A stretch of DNA of 64,000 bases from Bradyrhizobium hipponense (GTDB taxonomy: Bacteria; Pseudomonadota; Alphaproteobacteria; Rhizobiales; Xanthobacteraceae): positions 1-64,000 of the forward strand of contig NZ_VSTH01000076.1 in the NCBI RefSeq assembly GCF_008123965.1, in the 5' to 3' direction. Below the pieces are notes generated by a model. That model saw only the letters and a list, made by a program, of their open reading frames with translations, ran no database searches and was not told the DNA's origin. Position 1 is the first letter of the stretch, and every line of letters starts with the position of its first letter. The translations under genes were made by a program, and so were the position numbers. Shown here piece by piece: positions 1-7,199 of this stretch.

Positions 1-110
1 TGAAAGGAGAGGCCCCCACAATCGCAATCCACAGTGTCTCGAACAGCGCCGAATGACCTTTGTACGTCGCGGCGACAATTTTATGATGGCTCGGACTGCG
101 CATTCGCCGT

Positions 111-154
111 CAAGCCCCGCGCCTTCGGCGCGCCGCAAGCGGCTTTGGGGCTTG
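111..154. repeat. 44-bp inverted repeat, hairpin-forming
   Basis: The outer arms CAAGCCCC (111-118) and GGGGCTTG (147-154) are perfectly complementary, and the inside contains a second small hairpin around GCGCC-TTCG-GGCGC. There is no T-run after it, so it looks more like a dispersed palindromic element than a rho-independent terminator. No gene ends directly before it. Confidence 0.6.
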
Positions 155-281
155 ACCGCTCAGCGCAGCCGAGCAAGGGGCTGTCCATGCCGCAAATGCA
201 ATCTGGTGACGTGACAAAATGACTCAACAGCACCGACACTCTCTACTTGACACCAATAGGCCCCATACAAGGTTTTCGGAT

Positions 282-346
282 GCCGGCAGGCCCGGCTCGC
301 GACGTCTGTTCTTGAGGGTAGGGCGGACTGCCGAGTTGCGCCACCG
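282..346 (+). repeat. Diverged direct repeat, copy 1
   Basis: About 65 bp that align without gaps to 701-765. Shared blocks include GCCGG-AGGCCCGGCT, GTCT-TTCTT and GACTG-CGAGTT; roughly three quarters of positions agree. The middle holds a weak inverted repeat (GTCYG ... CRGAC). It is probably a member of a dispersed intergenic repeat family, or what remains of a duplicated mobile element end. Confidence 0.5.
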
Positions 347-700
347 TCTGTCTACTAATGGACAGACAGAAGCCACCAATGAGCGTCAACTTTTGAACAT
401 CACCGCCCGGCTCGTGGCTTTTAGCGGCGATGAGCGCCCGTGTGCTCCCGCCTTTCTATAACGAAATATGGAACAGCGCGGTGCAGCAAATTTTTCTCAT
501 CAAATATACCGTACCGATCAGAGCCCGTCTGCTCAGGCAGAACGGCTACGTAAGAAGCCCGCGGCACCCCGCCTGGGGTTCGGCGGGACCAGTTGCTTCG
601 CAGAGCTCGACAGCTCGAGACGGTTGCCCATACCGACCAGTGGCTCAATTCAAAGGGGCTCTCGCCTCCGACCTAGCGGTAGACCAGTCAGCGTGAACCG

Positions 701-765
701 GCCGGAAGGCCCGGCTGACGATGTCTCTTCTTAGAGTTAAAGCAGACTGTCGAGTTACGCGCCGG
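701..765 (+). repeat. Diverged direct repeat, copy 2
   Basis: Second copy of the repeat at 282-346, 419 bp downstream in the same orientation. The inner inverted repeat is better preserved here (GTCT..CTT and AAAGCAGAC). No open frame is shared between the copies, which argues against a coding repeat. Confidence 0.5.
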
Positions 766-850
766 GACTCCCGAATTTAACGACGCAGCCGACATTGGCT
801 GACTGCTAACTCTCTCTCTTACGTCAGCAAGCGGTCGGGCCGAAACGCCC

Positions 851-1636
851 TCATATAGCATCGCCGGATTCAACTCCTGTGACGCGCCACCGCGCGAGAT
901 CGGGCTTATTGATCGACAAGATCTCCTCGACTTCGAGACGCATGGTATTGTGGCATTCGCACGCTGCAGCCGCGAGCCGCCATCGGTCGACCTCGATTCG
1001 GCCTCGTTGATCAGACCTGATCGCCCCACGCGCGCGCAGATTGCGCATCGAGAGCGTCACCGTCGTTCGTCGTACACCGAGTATTTCCGAAAGCGCCTGC
1101 TGGGTGAGCGGGAGTATGTCGTGGTCGATGCGGTCGTGGAGATGGAGTAGCCAGCGAGCCATGCGGGCTTCGACCGGGTGCAGCGCATTGCAGGCGGAGC
1201 CGAGCTGGAACTGTATCAGCATCGCCCTGACGTGATCCTGGACCAAGTTCCGGATCGCCGGACTGCGGTTGAAAGCGGCGTGAAATCGCGACGCAGAGAT
1301 CCGCGCGGCGGTGCCCGCCGCATGGACGACTGCGGTAGCGGCCGACGGTGACGGCCCGAGCACCGAGAGCATGCCTACTGCCCCCTCGCGTCCGACTGCG
1401 GCTGTGGCAACCGTCTGTCCGTCCGCCATGTCGATCATCAACGAGATGGCCCCGCCATGAGGGAAGAAGACATACTCTATCGGCTCACCCGCGCGCGAAA
1501 GGACCGCGTCCTGATCGAGCGCGACCATCGCTAGCTCGGGCCTCAGAAAATCGAGGTCCGTCGCCGGCAGCGCTGCAAGAAGCCCGTTAGAAATTCCGCC
1601 GGGAGCCGTCACCGCGGGGAACCAGCGGTGAGGCAT
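851..1636 (-). CDS. Crp/Fnr-family transcriptional regulator
   Basis: A 261-aa protein with the Crp/Fnr plan. An N-terminal cyclic-nucleotide-type beta barrel covers about residues 20-130 (for example YVFFPHGGAISLMI and VGREGAVGM). A long dimer helix follows, then a C-terminal winged helix at about 180-235 with the helix-turn-helix LTQQALSEILGVRRTTVTLS. The barrel lacks the usual cAMP-binding RSA-type residues and there is no cysteine cluster, so neither cAMP nor an iron-sulfur cluster is the obvious signal. Many rhizobial genomes carry several such regulators of unknown ligand. It stands alone, facing away from the gene-poor left end, so its target cannot be read from context. The exact start is uncertain. 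Confidence 0.85.
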   Translation of the reverse strand: MPHRWFPAVTAPGGISNGLLAALPATDLDFLRPELAMVALDQDAVLSRAGEPIEYVFFPHGGAISLMIDMADGQTVATAAVGREGAVGMLSVLGPSPSAATAVVHAAGTAARISASRFHAAFNRSPAIRNLVQDHVRAMLIQFQLGSACNALHPVEARMARWLLHLHDRIDHDILPLTQQALSEILGVRRTTVTLSMRNLRARGAIRSDQRGRIEVDRWRLAAAACECHNTMRLEVEEILSINKPDLARWRVTGVESGDAI

Positions 1637-1681
1637 CCGCAGCCTGCTCCACTTGGAGCGTTATACGACATCGCGGAGAGC

Positions 1682-1840
1682 CTAAAGAGCGCGTGCAATT
1701 AATGCCGCTACCCGCCTCTGGAAGCTGCCGATCTCTCTGAACGCATCCTGCCGCTCTGATCCCTCAGGAAGGCGTTGCGCGGCTTCCCATAAGCTCGCTA
1801 ACAACCTCGTCATGTCTTTCAATTCATCGGCCTCGGACAT
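1682..1840 (-). CDS. Small hypothetical protein (52 aa)
   Basis: Starting at the ATG at 1840 gives a 52-residue, mostly helical and charged protein (begins MSEADELKDMTRLLASLWEA). A longer frame runs upstream, but its extra 80 residues look like non-coding translation. The short form resembles small uncharacterised proteins I remember from Bradyrhizobium genomes. There is no membrane segment or known domain. No strong ribosome binding site is visible. Function unknown. Confidence 0.5.
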   Translation of the reverse strand: MSEADELKDMTRLLASLWEAAQRLPEGSERQDAFREIGSFQRRVAALIARAL

Positions 1841-2152
1841 TCCAACTGTGTGTCGGCTCAACGTTAAGTCCTCATTGTACGAACGGACAAATGTGCGTGC
1901 GGGCGGCGGGCGCGCGGCGGGTAAAAGAAGAGAGTAAGTGCAAATTGTAGTATCGATGTAGTTGCCGCGCGGAAGGACTGACGCAGCAGAGGTCCTCTCT
2001 TCACAAACGTCGCGTAGCACCGATAGCCGTCTCCTACTTATGTTGAATATGACGATCAGCCAGCGGTTGCTGGCATACATTCAAGGGAGTTCCGTGCGCC
2101 ATTGGGAATGGCTGTCCTTTCTGACGCGTTTCGCAAAAAAGCGAGGGCACTT
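1841..2152. other. Intergenic stretch, nothing recognised
   Basis: Just over 300 bp between a small minus-strand gene and an ICE gene fragment. I see no supported reading frame, RNA gene or clear promoter motif. Confidence 0.5.
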
Positions 2153-2284
2153 ATGAAAGAGCCGCAACTCAATCCGCAAGTCGCTGATCTCGCGCCTGCC
2201 GGTCCGACGCTCACTGCATATGACGAGGAGCATGCCGCCGGCTACGTTCGCCTGATTTGATGCTGATGCGGAAGGTGCCTCGGT
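2153..2284 (+). pseudogene. DUF2285/QseM-like ICE gene, 5' fragment
   Basis: The ATG at 2153 follows a good ribosome binding site (GAGGG) and starts MKEPQLNPQVADLAPAGPTL, then TAYDEEHAAGYVRL. From memory this is the conserved start of small DUF2285 proteins of rhizobial integrative and conjugative elements (QseM-type antiactivators), which continue LLDADAEGADW. Here the frame stops at 2258-2260, but one base over it continues DADAEGAS before the similarity ends. So the copy has a one-base insertion near 2255 and lacks its last two thirds. Together with the recombinase fragment next to it, it marks an old ICE insertion. The family assignment rests on recall. Confidence 0.55.
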
Positions 2285-2344
2285 AACGCTAATGGGACAG
2301 CGCGCAGAGCGGCCGTTCGCCCGGCAGATTTATAGTTTCGTGGC

Positions 2345-2818
2345 TTAGATTGTTCGAATGCTGCGAGTACCGATAGCTGGTTTAGCCGTCTCACGGGCGC
2401 CGACGACCCGCTTGGCCGTCTCCCGCTTCTTGGTAATCGCGCCAGCTGCTTCCTTCATGTAGTCAGGGTGGTGGTGACCGTAGGTGTCGATCAGAACCTT
2501 CACCGACATTCCGAGGAAGCCCGCTGCCTCCCACGGGTCAGTGCCCAGCTGCATAAGCAAGGTGGCCGCCGTGTGGCGCAGCGTATGGGGCGTGACGTTG
2601 CCGTCCGATAGGTCGAGCTTCGCCACCTCCACAGCACGAGCGAAGCCGTTCTTGACCGACTTCACGCCCGCGCCCTGCCACTCGACGAAGTGGTTGGCGA
2701 TGATCTTCCTGTCGTACCAGCGCCGCATGTGGACCAACAGTCGATCTATGGCGTAATCTTGAAACGCCAGCGTCATCACACCGACCGCAAACGGCGCTTT
2801 CGCTTTGAAGAGGTCCAG
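2345..2818 (-). pseudogene. Tyrosine recombinase (integrase), C-terminal half
   Basis: The minus-strand frame ending at 2345 encodes the C-terminal catalytic part of a phage/ICE-type tyrosine recombinase: HTLRHTAATLLMQLGTDPWE, then GFLGMSVKVLI, then DTYGHHHPDYM. That supplies the second arginine box (HxLRH) and the nucleophile tyrosine region. Residues N-terminal to about FKAKAPFAVG have no integrase character. The first catalytic arginine and the core-binding domain are missing, cut where the aldo/keto reductase gene begins (about 2,820). It cannot be an active recombinase. The tail after the GHHHPD box (TKKRETAKRVVGARETAKP) is basic and repetitive, as in related enzymes. Confidence 0.8.
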
Positions 2819-2820
2819 CG

Positions 2821-3684
2821 ATGCCCGCAGATCATGATACGCGGCCCCTGGGTCGAACCGGCATCCATGTGCTGCCCTTGGGCATCGGCACGAACAAGTG
2901 GCGGCGTGCCGATCGTGGAGCCGTGTTGGAAACATACAGGACCATTCATGATGCCGGCCCGTGCATGATCGACACGGCTGAGATCTATTTCTCGGAGCGC
3001 GTCGTGGGTGACTGCTTGCGCGCCGATCCCACCCGCGCGGTGATAGCATCGAAATTCCTTCCCTTTCCGGGCCGAACCTCTCCGCGCCGTCTGATGAGCG
3101 CGCTTGACGGTTCGCTCGCGCGGCTGGGCCTCAAGACAATCGATCTCTACTATGTTCATTATCCGCTGCCCTTGATCGACGTGGGAGTGTTCGCCGAAGG
3201 TCTCGTCGAAGCGGTGAAGTCCGGCAAGGCACGCGCGGTCGGCGTGGCAAATTTCAATGCGGACCAGATGCGCGGCATCGCCGATCACCTCGCAAGGGCA
3301 GGCGTTCCGCTCGCCGCCAATCAGGTCAACTACAGCCTACTCCGACGAGCAGCGGAAACAAATGGCGTGCTCGAAGCCTGCCGTGAGCTCGATGTGGCAC
3401 TGGTCGCGTATTTTCCCCTTGCGTCCGGCCGCCTCACGGAGCCATCGGACAGCATGGGCACGAGAGCGCTGCGGACGTGTCTTGCCGATATTGCCCGCGC
3501 GCACGACGCCAGCCTCAGCCAGGTCGCCCTGAACTGGCTGTTGGCGCGCGACAGTCACGTGATTCCCATCCCCGGCGCGACCAAGCCTCATCACGCCAGG
3601 GCCAATCTCGATGCACTGAGTTGGCGCTTGAGCGAGACCGAGTTCGACGCGATCGACCGAGCCTCAGCAAAGAGTGGAACATGA
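2821..3684 (+). CDS. Aldo/keto reductase
   Basis: A 287-aa NAD(P)H-dependent oxidoreductase of the aldo/keto reductase superfamily, a cytoplasmic TIM barrel that reduces aldehydes or ketones. The catalytic tetrad can be placed: Asp and Tyr in MIDTAEIYFSERVVGD, Lys in VIASKFLPF, His in LYYVHYPLP. The cofactor-binding end is visible as SHVIPIPGATKPHHARANL near the C-terminus. Length and N-terminus (RPLGRTGIHVLPLGIGT) are normal, so it looks intact, although its start abuts the broken integrase. No partner gene suggests a substrate. It could be cargo of the old mobile element or a chromosomal gene beside which the element inserted. Confidence 0.85.
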   Translation: MPADHDTRPLGRTGIHVLPLGIGTNKWRRADRGAVLETYRTIHDAGPCMIDTAEIYFSERVVGDCLRADPTRAVIASKFLPFPGRTSPRRLMSALDGSLARLGLKTIDLYYVHYPLPLIDVGVFAEGLVEAVKSGKARAVGVANFNADQMRGIADHLARAGVPLAANQVNYSLLRRAAETNGVLEACRELDVALVAYFPLASGRLTEPSDSMGTRALRTCLADIARAHDASLSQVALNWLLARDSHVIPIPGATKPHHARANLDALSWRLSETEFDAIDRASAKSGT

Positions 3685-3924
3685 AGCCAGCGTCCCATCA
3701 AACCCCTCATCTTCACCTCTGACCTCGACAAGGTCGACGTCCGCATCGGGACCATTCTCGCTGTCGAGGACGTGGCACATTTGGAGCAGCTCGTACGGCT
3801 GCGTGTCGATTTCCGGCGACCACGCGCGCGCTCCATTCTCGTCGGCATGAAAAAGGAGCGGCCATCTCCAAAGCCGGACGGCCCGTTCGCGACGCAAACC
3901 GCGACACGGGCCACTCCTTTTTAG
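3685..3924 (+). pseudogene. tRNA-binding (EMAP/CsaA-like) domain fragment
   Basis: Directly after the aldo/keto reductase stop the same frame reads KVDVRIGTILAVEDVAHLEQ, then LVRLRVDF and SILVGMKKERP. This is the OB-fold tRNA-binding domain also found in CsaA and at the end of methionyl-tRNA synthetase. There is no start codon, the motif around 3815 looks locally frameshifted (GDHAR is readable one base away), and the C-terminal half is absent. It is therefore a remnant. Confidence 0.6.
3850..3922. repeat. Imperfect inverted repeat
   Basis: AAAAAGGAGCGGCC (3850-3863) is complementary, with one or two mismatches, to GGGCCACTCCTTTTT (3908-3922), with a 44-base loop. It lies at the end of the broken tRNA-binding domain. 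It could work as a terminator because the right arm ends in a T-run, or it could be the end of a lost element. Confidence 0.4.
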
Positions 3925-3965
3925 CCTGGCAAGCAAAAGGTCTCAATCACGCAGCGACGGACGCG

Positions 3966-4447
3966 CTATCGAGCTGCCGGCTGGAGCGTCATGTGCGAGA
4001 TGCCGAGGGCAAGGTTGGCACCGGACTGCCCCTGAACGGCGAGCGGTTGCAAGACAACCGCCTGATCCGGTCCGCGGGCCAACGTATTGGTTCCCGGGCC
4101 GGCAGCACCGACAGTCACCCCCGCGGCGGCGCCTGAGTAGTCGCCGGCCAGCATGCCGGGACGCCCTCCAGCGGGGGCATAGACGACCCAGCTCATGCGG
4201 CCGCCCGACATGGCCCCGATATCAAGGCCAAGCGTGTCCACGGTGCCGACATAGGCCTGGCGCGGCCCATGCCGCATGGAAGCATAGATGCAGTTTAGTT
4301 GTGCTTGCGACCCGACGACGAAACCTACACTCGGGACTTGGAGCAGGTAAGGGTGCCTACCCGCGCGCGGGCAAAATCCTGAGCTGTTGCTGGCGTCGCG
4401 GCAAGGGCAAGGGCCAAACCAGCCAATGCACATATCGGCCTGTTCAT
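3966..4447 (-). pseudogene. DUF992 exported protein, frameshifted
   Basis: Translation begins at the ATG at 4447 behind a strong ribosome binding site (AAGGAGG, 8 bases away) with a signal peptide (MNRPICALAGLALALAATPA, then TAQ) and the DUF992 start ARVGTLTC. The frame then stops. The rest of the domain continues in another frame from about 4,325: VGFVVGSQAQLNCIYAS, YVGTVDTLGLDIGA, VVLQPLAVQGQSGANLALG. A single indel near 4,325-4,340 separates the halves. DUF992 proteins are small exported proteins of unknown function, common in Bradyrhizobium. With neighbouring genes also broken, real decay is likelier than a sequencing error. Confidence 0.75.
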
Positions 4448-4689
4448 GGTGCAAACCTCCTTGAGGGGGAACAATTTGAAAAACGCGGTCAGCGTTTCAG
4501 TTGTTCCTTCCATGTTCCGGCGAAGCAGCCGCCTTCTCACTGTCAACCAGTCCGAGCGATCGGATGCAGTCTCGAAACCGGCAGGCTATACATCCGACCG
4601 GGCAAACACCGTGACTGTCGGCCCAGAGCTTATTCACCATCACGTTCCAACCTGGTGAGCAGCGACGAGCTCCATCGCAGGGTTGTACG

Positions 4690-5952
4690 ATGAAGAAGCT
4701 CATCAACTTCAGCACCGTCGCGCCGCCAATTTTTGCGGCTGACATCAATGGCTGCGGCATCAGCCCTGGCCCCAACGGTTTTGTGGGCCGAGCAGCGAGA
4801 AGCAGCGGATTCGGCCACATCCCAGGCCGTGTCCGCACGCATCGCCACGTTCGAGGAGATATGGCGGACCGTGCGAGACCGGTTCTACGATCCGCACCTA
4901 CACGGGCTCGATTGGTCGGCGGCCCGGGACCATTACTTGCCGGACGCCACACGGGCGAGTTCCGAAGCGGCGCTGGCCAGCGTCATCAATAGCATGCTCT
5001 CCGAGCTGCATGCTTCGCACACCCGCTACTACACACCGCACGAACCAGAGTACTACCAGCTTTCCGATATCTTTGCTGGTGCGCTAAGGCGACGCGGACT
5101 GGAACGCGCTTTTCCGGGTGGCCGTATCTCCTATCCCGGCATTGGCGTCCTCTCGCGTCTCGACATGCAGGGCCACAGCGTGATTACCGGCGTTATCGAA
5201 GGCACGCCGGCCCAACAAGCCGGCCTGCTCGCTGGCGATGTGATCGTCTTCGCCGATGGTGCACAGTTTCAGCCGGTCCAGTCATTCCGTGGCAAGGTCG
5301 GCAAGGAGGTTGTGCTGGGGCTGCGTCGTACCGGCGCGTTTATGCAAATATCGGTTACTCCGGTCGATATTGAGCCCAACATGTTCTTGGATGGCTTGAA
5401 AGCCAGTGCCCGCATAATACGGGCCAACGGCCGAAGCATCGGCTATGTTCATGTCTGGTGCTACGCTGGCTCCGTGCATCAGCGGACGCTCGAGCATCTT
5501 CTATCGCAAAGTCCCTTGAACGGCGCCGACGCGCTGATCTGGGACTTGCGCGACGGCGGGGGCGGCGCGATCCCCGGGTATCTTGATTTGTTCAACACGG
5601 GCGCGCCGACCATGGCGCCAGCGAACTCCGGAACGTGAAGTGGCGCAAGCCCGTCGCCATGCTTGTCAACGGTGGCACCCGCAGCGGCCAGGAGGTCCTT
5701 GCCTATGGCTTCAAGAAATATCAGCTTGGAGAGGTCATCGGTAGCCGGACCGAGGGAGCTGTCCTCGCTGCGACGGCATTCCTCATCGGCGGCGGCTTGC
5801 TGTTGCTCGCGGTCGAGGACGTGCGAGTTGACGGTGAGCGGCTGGAAAGCGTCGGCGTCGCACCCACGATCGAGGTCCAAGCTGACCCGGCCTCCATGGG
5901 TTTAGGTGATCCTCAACTGGATCGCGCAATCGCGGTCCTATCCGGGGCCTGA
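4690..5952 (+). pseudogene. S41-family (C-terminal processing) peptidase, frameshifted
   Basis: Remnant of an exported serine protease of family S41. The ATG at 4690 gives a signal-peptide-like start (MKKLINFSTVAPPIFA), but the body is in the next frame from about 4,733. It contains an N-terminal helical region (IWRTVRDRFYDPHLHGLDW), a PDZ-like domain (SVITGVIEGTPAQQAGLLAG) and the first part of the catalytic core (DALIWDLRDGGGG). That frame stops at 5,638. The active-site part resumes one frame over from 5,635: MLVNGGTRSGQEVLAYGFKK, with the serine in TRSG, ending at 5,952. Two frameshifts make the full enzyme unlikely to be produced. Confidence 0.75.
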
Positions 5953-6075
5953 TCCTCGGGAGACAGTCCTGCTGGCTCTTGCACCTATCCACGAGGACCT
6001 AATCTATCGGGGTTCGCTCCCCTCACGCTCCCTTGTGAGTCTCGAGAGCCGAGGCTTTCTCAATTGTACAAGTAG

Positions 6076-6356
6076 TGCAGCGAATGGGTCGTCTACAGCA
6101 AACGGCCGTTCGGTGGCCCCGAGGAAGTGTTGCGCTATCTCGCTGCGCTACACCCACCGCATGCCATCTCCAACCGGCGCCTGGTCGCGCTCGACGACAG
6201 CGCCGTCACCTTCCAGTGGAAGGACTACCTCATCGAAGGTCCCGAGCGATACAAGCTGATGACGCTCGATACCCCACGAATTCATCCGGCTTCCTGATGC
6301 ATGTCTTGCCGCAAAGCTTCCACCGTATCCGTTATTACGGTTGGCTCGCGAGCTAA
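6076..6356 (+). pseudogene. IS91-family transposase, C-terminal fragment
   Basis: The frame from 6,076 reads EWVVYSKRPFGGPEEVLRYL, then HAISNRRLVALDDSAVTFQWKDY and LMTLDT. This matches the conserved C-terminal part of IS91/IS801-type Y2 transposases as I remember them. It then shifts frame near 6,275-6,290 and continues FLMHVLPQSFHRIRYYGWLA to 6,356. The N-terminal half with the catalytic tyrosines is missing. No element ends were recognised. Confidence 0.7.
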
Positions 6357-6710
6357 ACCCGCGTCAACAATATCGCACGCCATTCGAACTTTCGAGGCCT
6401 GCTCGGGCTTCATTTTTGTTACGGCCCAGCGGATCGCTCAGCGGCCCAGGGCCGCCTTCCTCGCAGGGCTCCAACCCAGCCCGTTACCCGGCCGAGCCGC
6501 CTGCCAGCTTCCGAACCAATCGACAATTATCCGGGTGAGACTATCCCTCACGAGTAGTTCGCGCCCTCGGGGCGCTGCGCAAAGATGCACCTGCGGACGT
6601 TTACTCTGCTGTGCGCGAAAAGATCTCTAAAACCTTGTTAGCTAGGGCGTTGCCGAGATCCGCATTGTTTTTTTCGGAGAAATGGATTCCATCCAGACCG
6701 CTTGTTGAGA
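6357..6710. other. Non-coding stretch between IS relic and cut gene
   Basis: About 350 bp with no supported gene. It holds the junction region between the IS91 relic and the truncated enoyl-CoA hydratase. I see no clear inverted repeat or target duplication. Confidence 0.5.
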
Positions 6711-7049
6711 TCACACTTCCATGCAGACGCCACCGACCCGCGCAACCGCCGGCTTGGTCGCGTTCTGGGACAACCGCAACAGATCGGCATAGTCGACATT
6801 CGGCTTGGAATGATTCATCGCGAACGCCGCGCCGGAGTTCTGCAACTCGGCGCCGGCGCAGAACGCCTTGTCGCCCGCGCCCGTCAGCACGATGAGGCGG
6901 ACATCCTTGTCGTCATGCGCGTTCCGATAGCCTTTGGCGATGCCGGCAATCACGTCGCCGTTCAGTGCGTTGCGTTTCCCCGGCCGGTTGATGGTGATCC
7001 AGAACGCCTGCCCGCGCTTCTCGGTGATGACGCTTGTGGTGTCGGTCAT
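6711..7049 (-). pseudogene. Enoyl-CoA hydratase, truncated at the C-terminus
   Basis: The ATG at 7049 follows an AAGGAAG ribosome binding site and starts a crotonase-fold protein: ITINRPGKRNALNGDVIAGI, then VRLIVLTGAGDKAFCAGAEL, the first oxyanion-hole region. After residue 108 (KPAVARVGGVCM) the family would continue with the second glycine-rich oxyanion loop and about 150 more residues. Here it stops at once with EV. The cut lies near 6,720 and is the right-hand limit of the relic-rich block. A product of 112 aa would lack the catalytic half. Confidence 0.8.
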
Positions 7050-7199
7050 GGCACGCTCGCTTCCTTGCTCCCGCTTGCCCGACATTTGCGGCAGACTGCA
7101 CTACAGGCGCAAGCGCAATCTATGATGCAATCTACGATGATGTGCCGCCTTAGCGCCCCGACACGATTTTGCAGCGCGATCGAACCAGGGAAGCGTGCC

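Larger units (their letters stand above)
1..850. other. Gene-poor accessory DNA with repeats
   Basis: No reading frame here looks like a real protein: the short frames on both strands have no recognisable domain and overlap each other. What can be seen is one strong inverted repeat (111-154) and two copies of a diverged repeat of about 65 bp (282 and 701). The stretch lies left of a block of gene relics, so it is probably part of the same decayed accessory segment. Confidence 0.6.
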
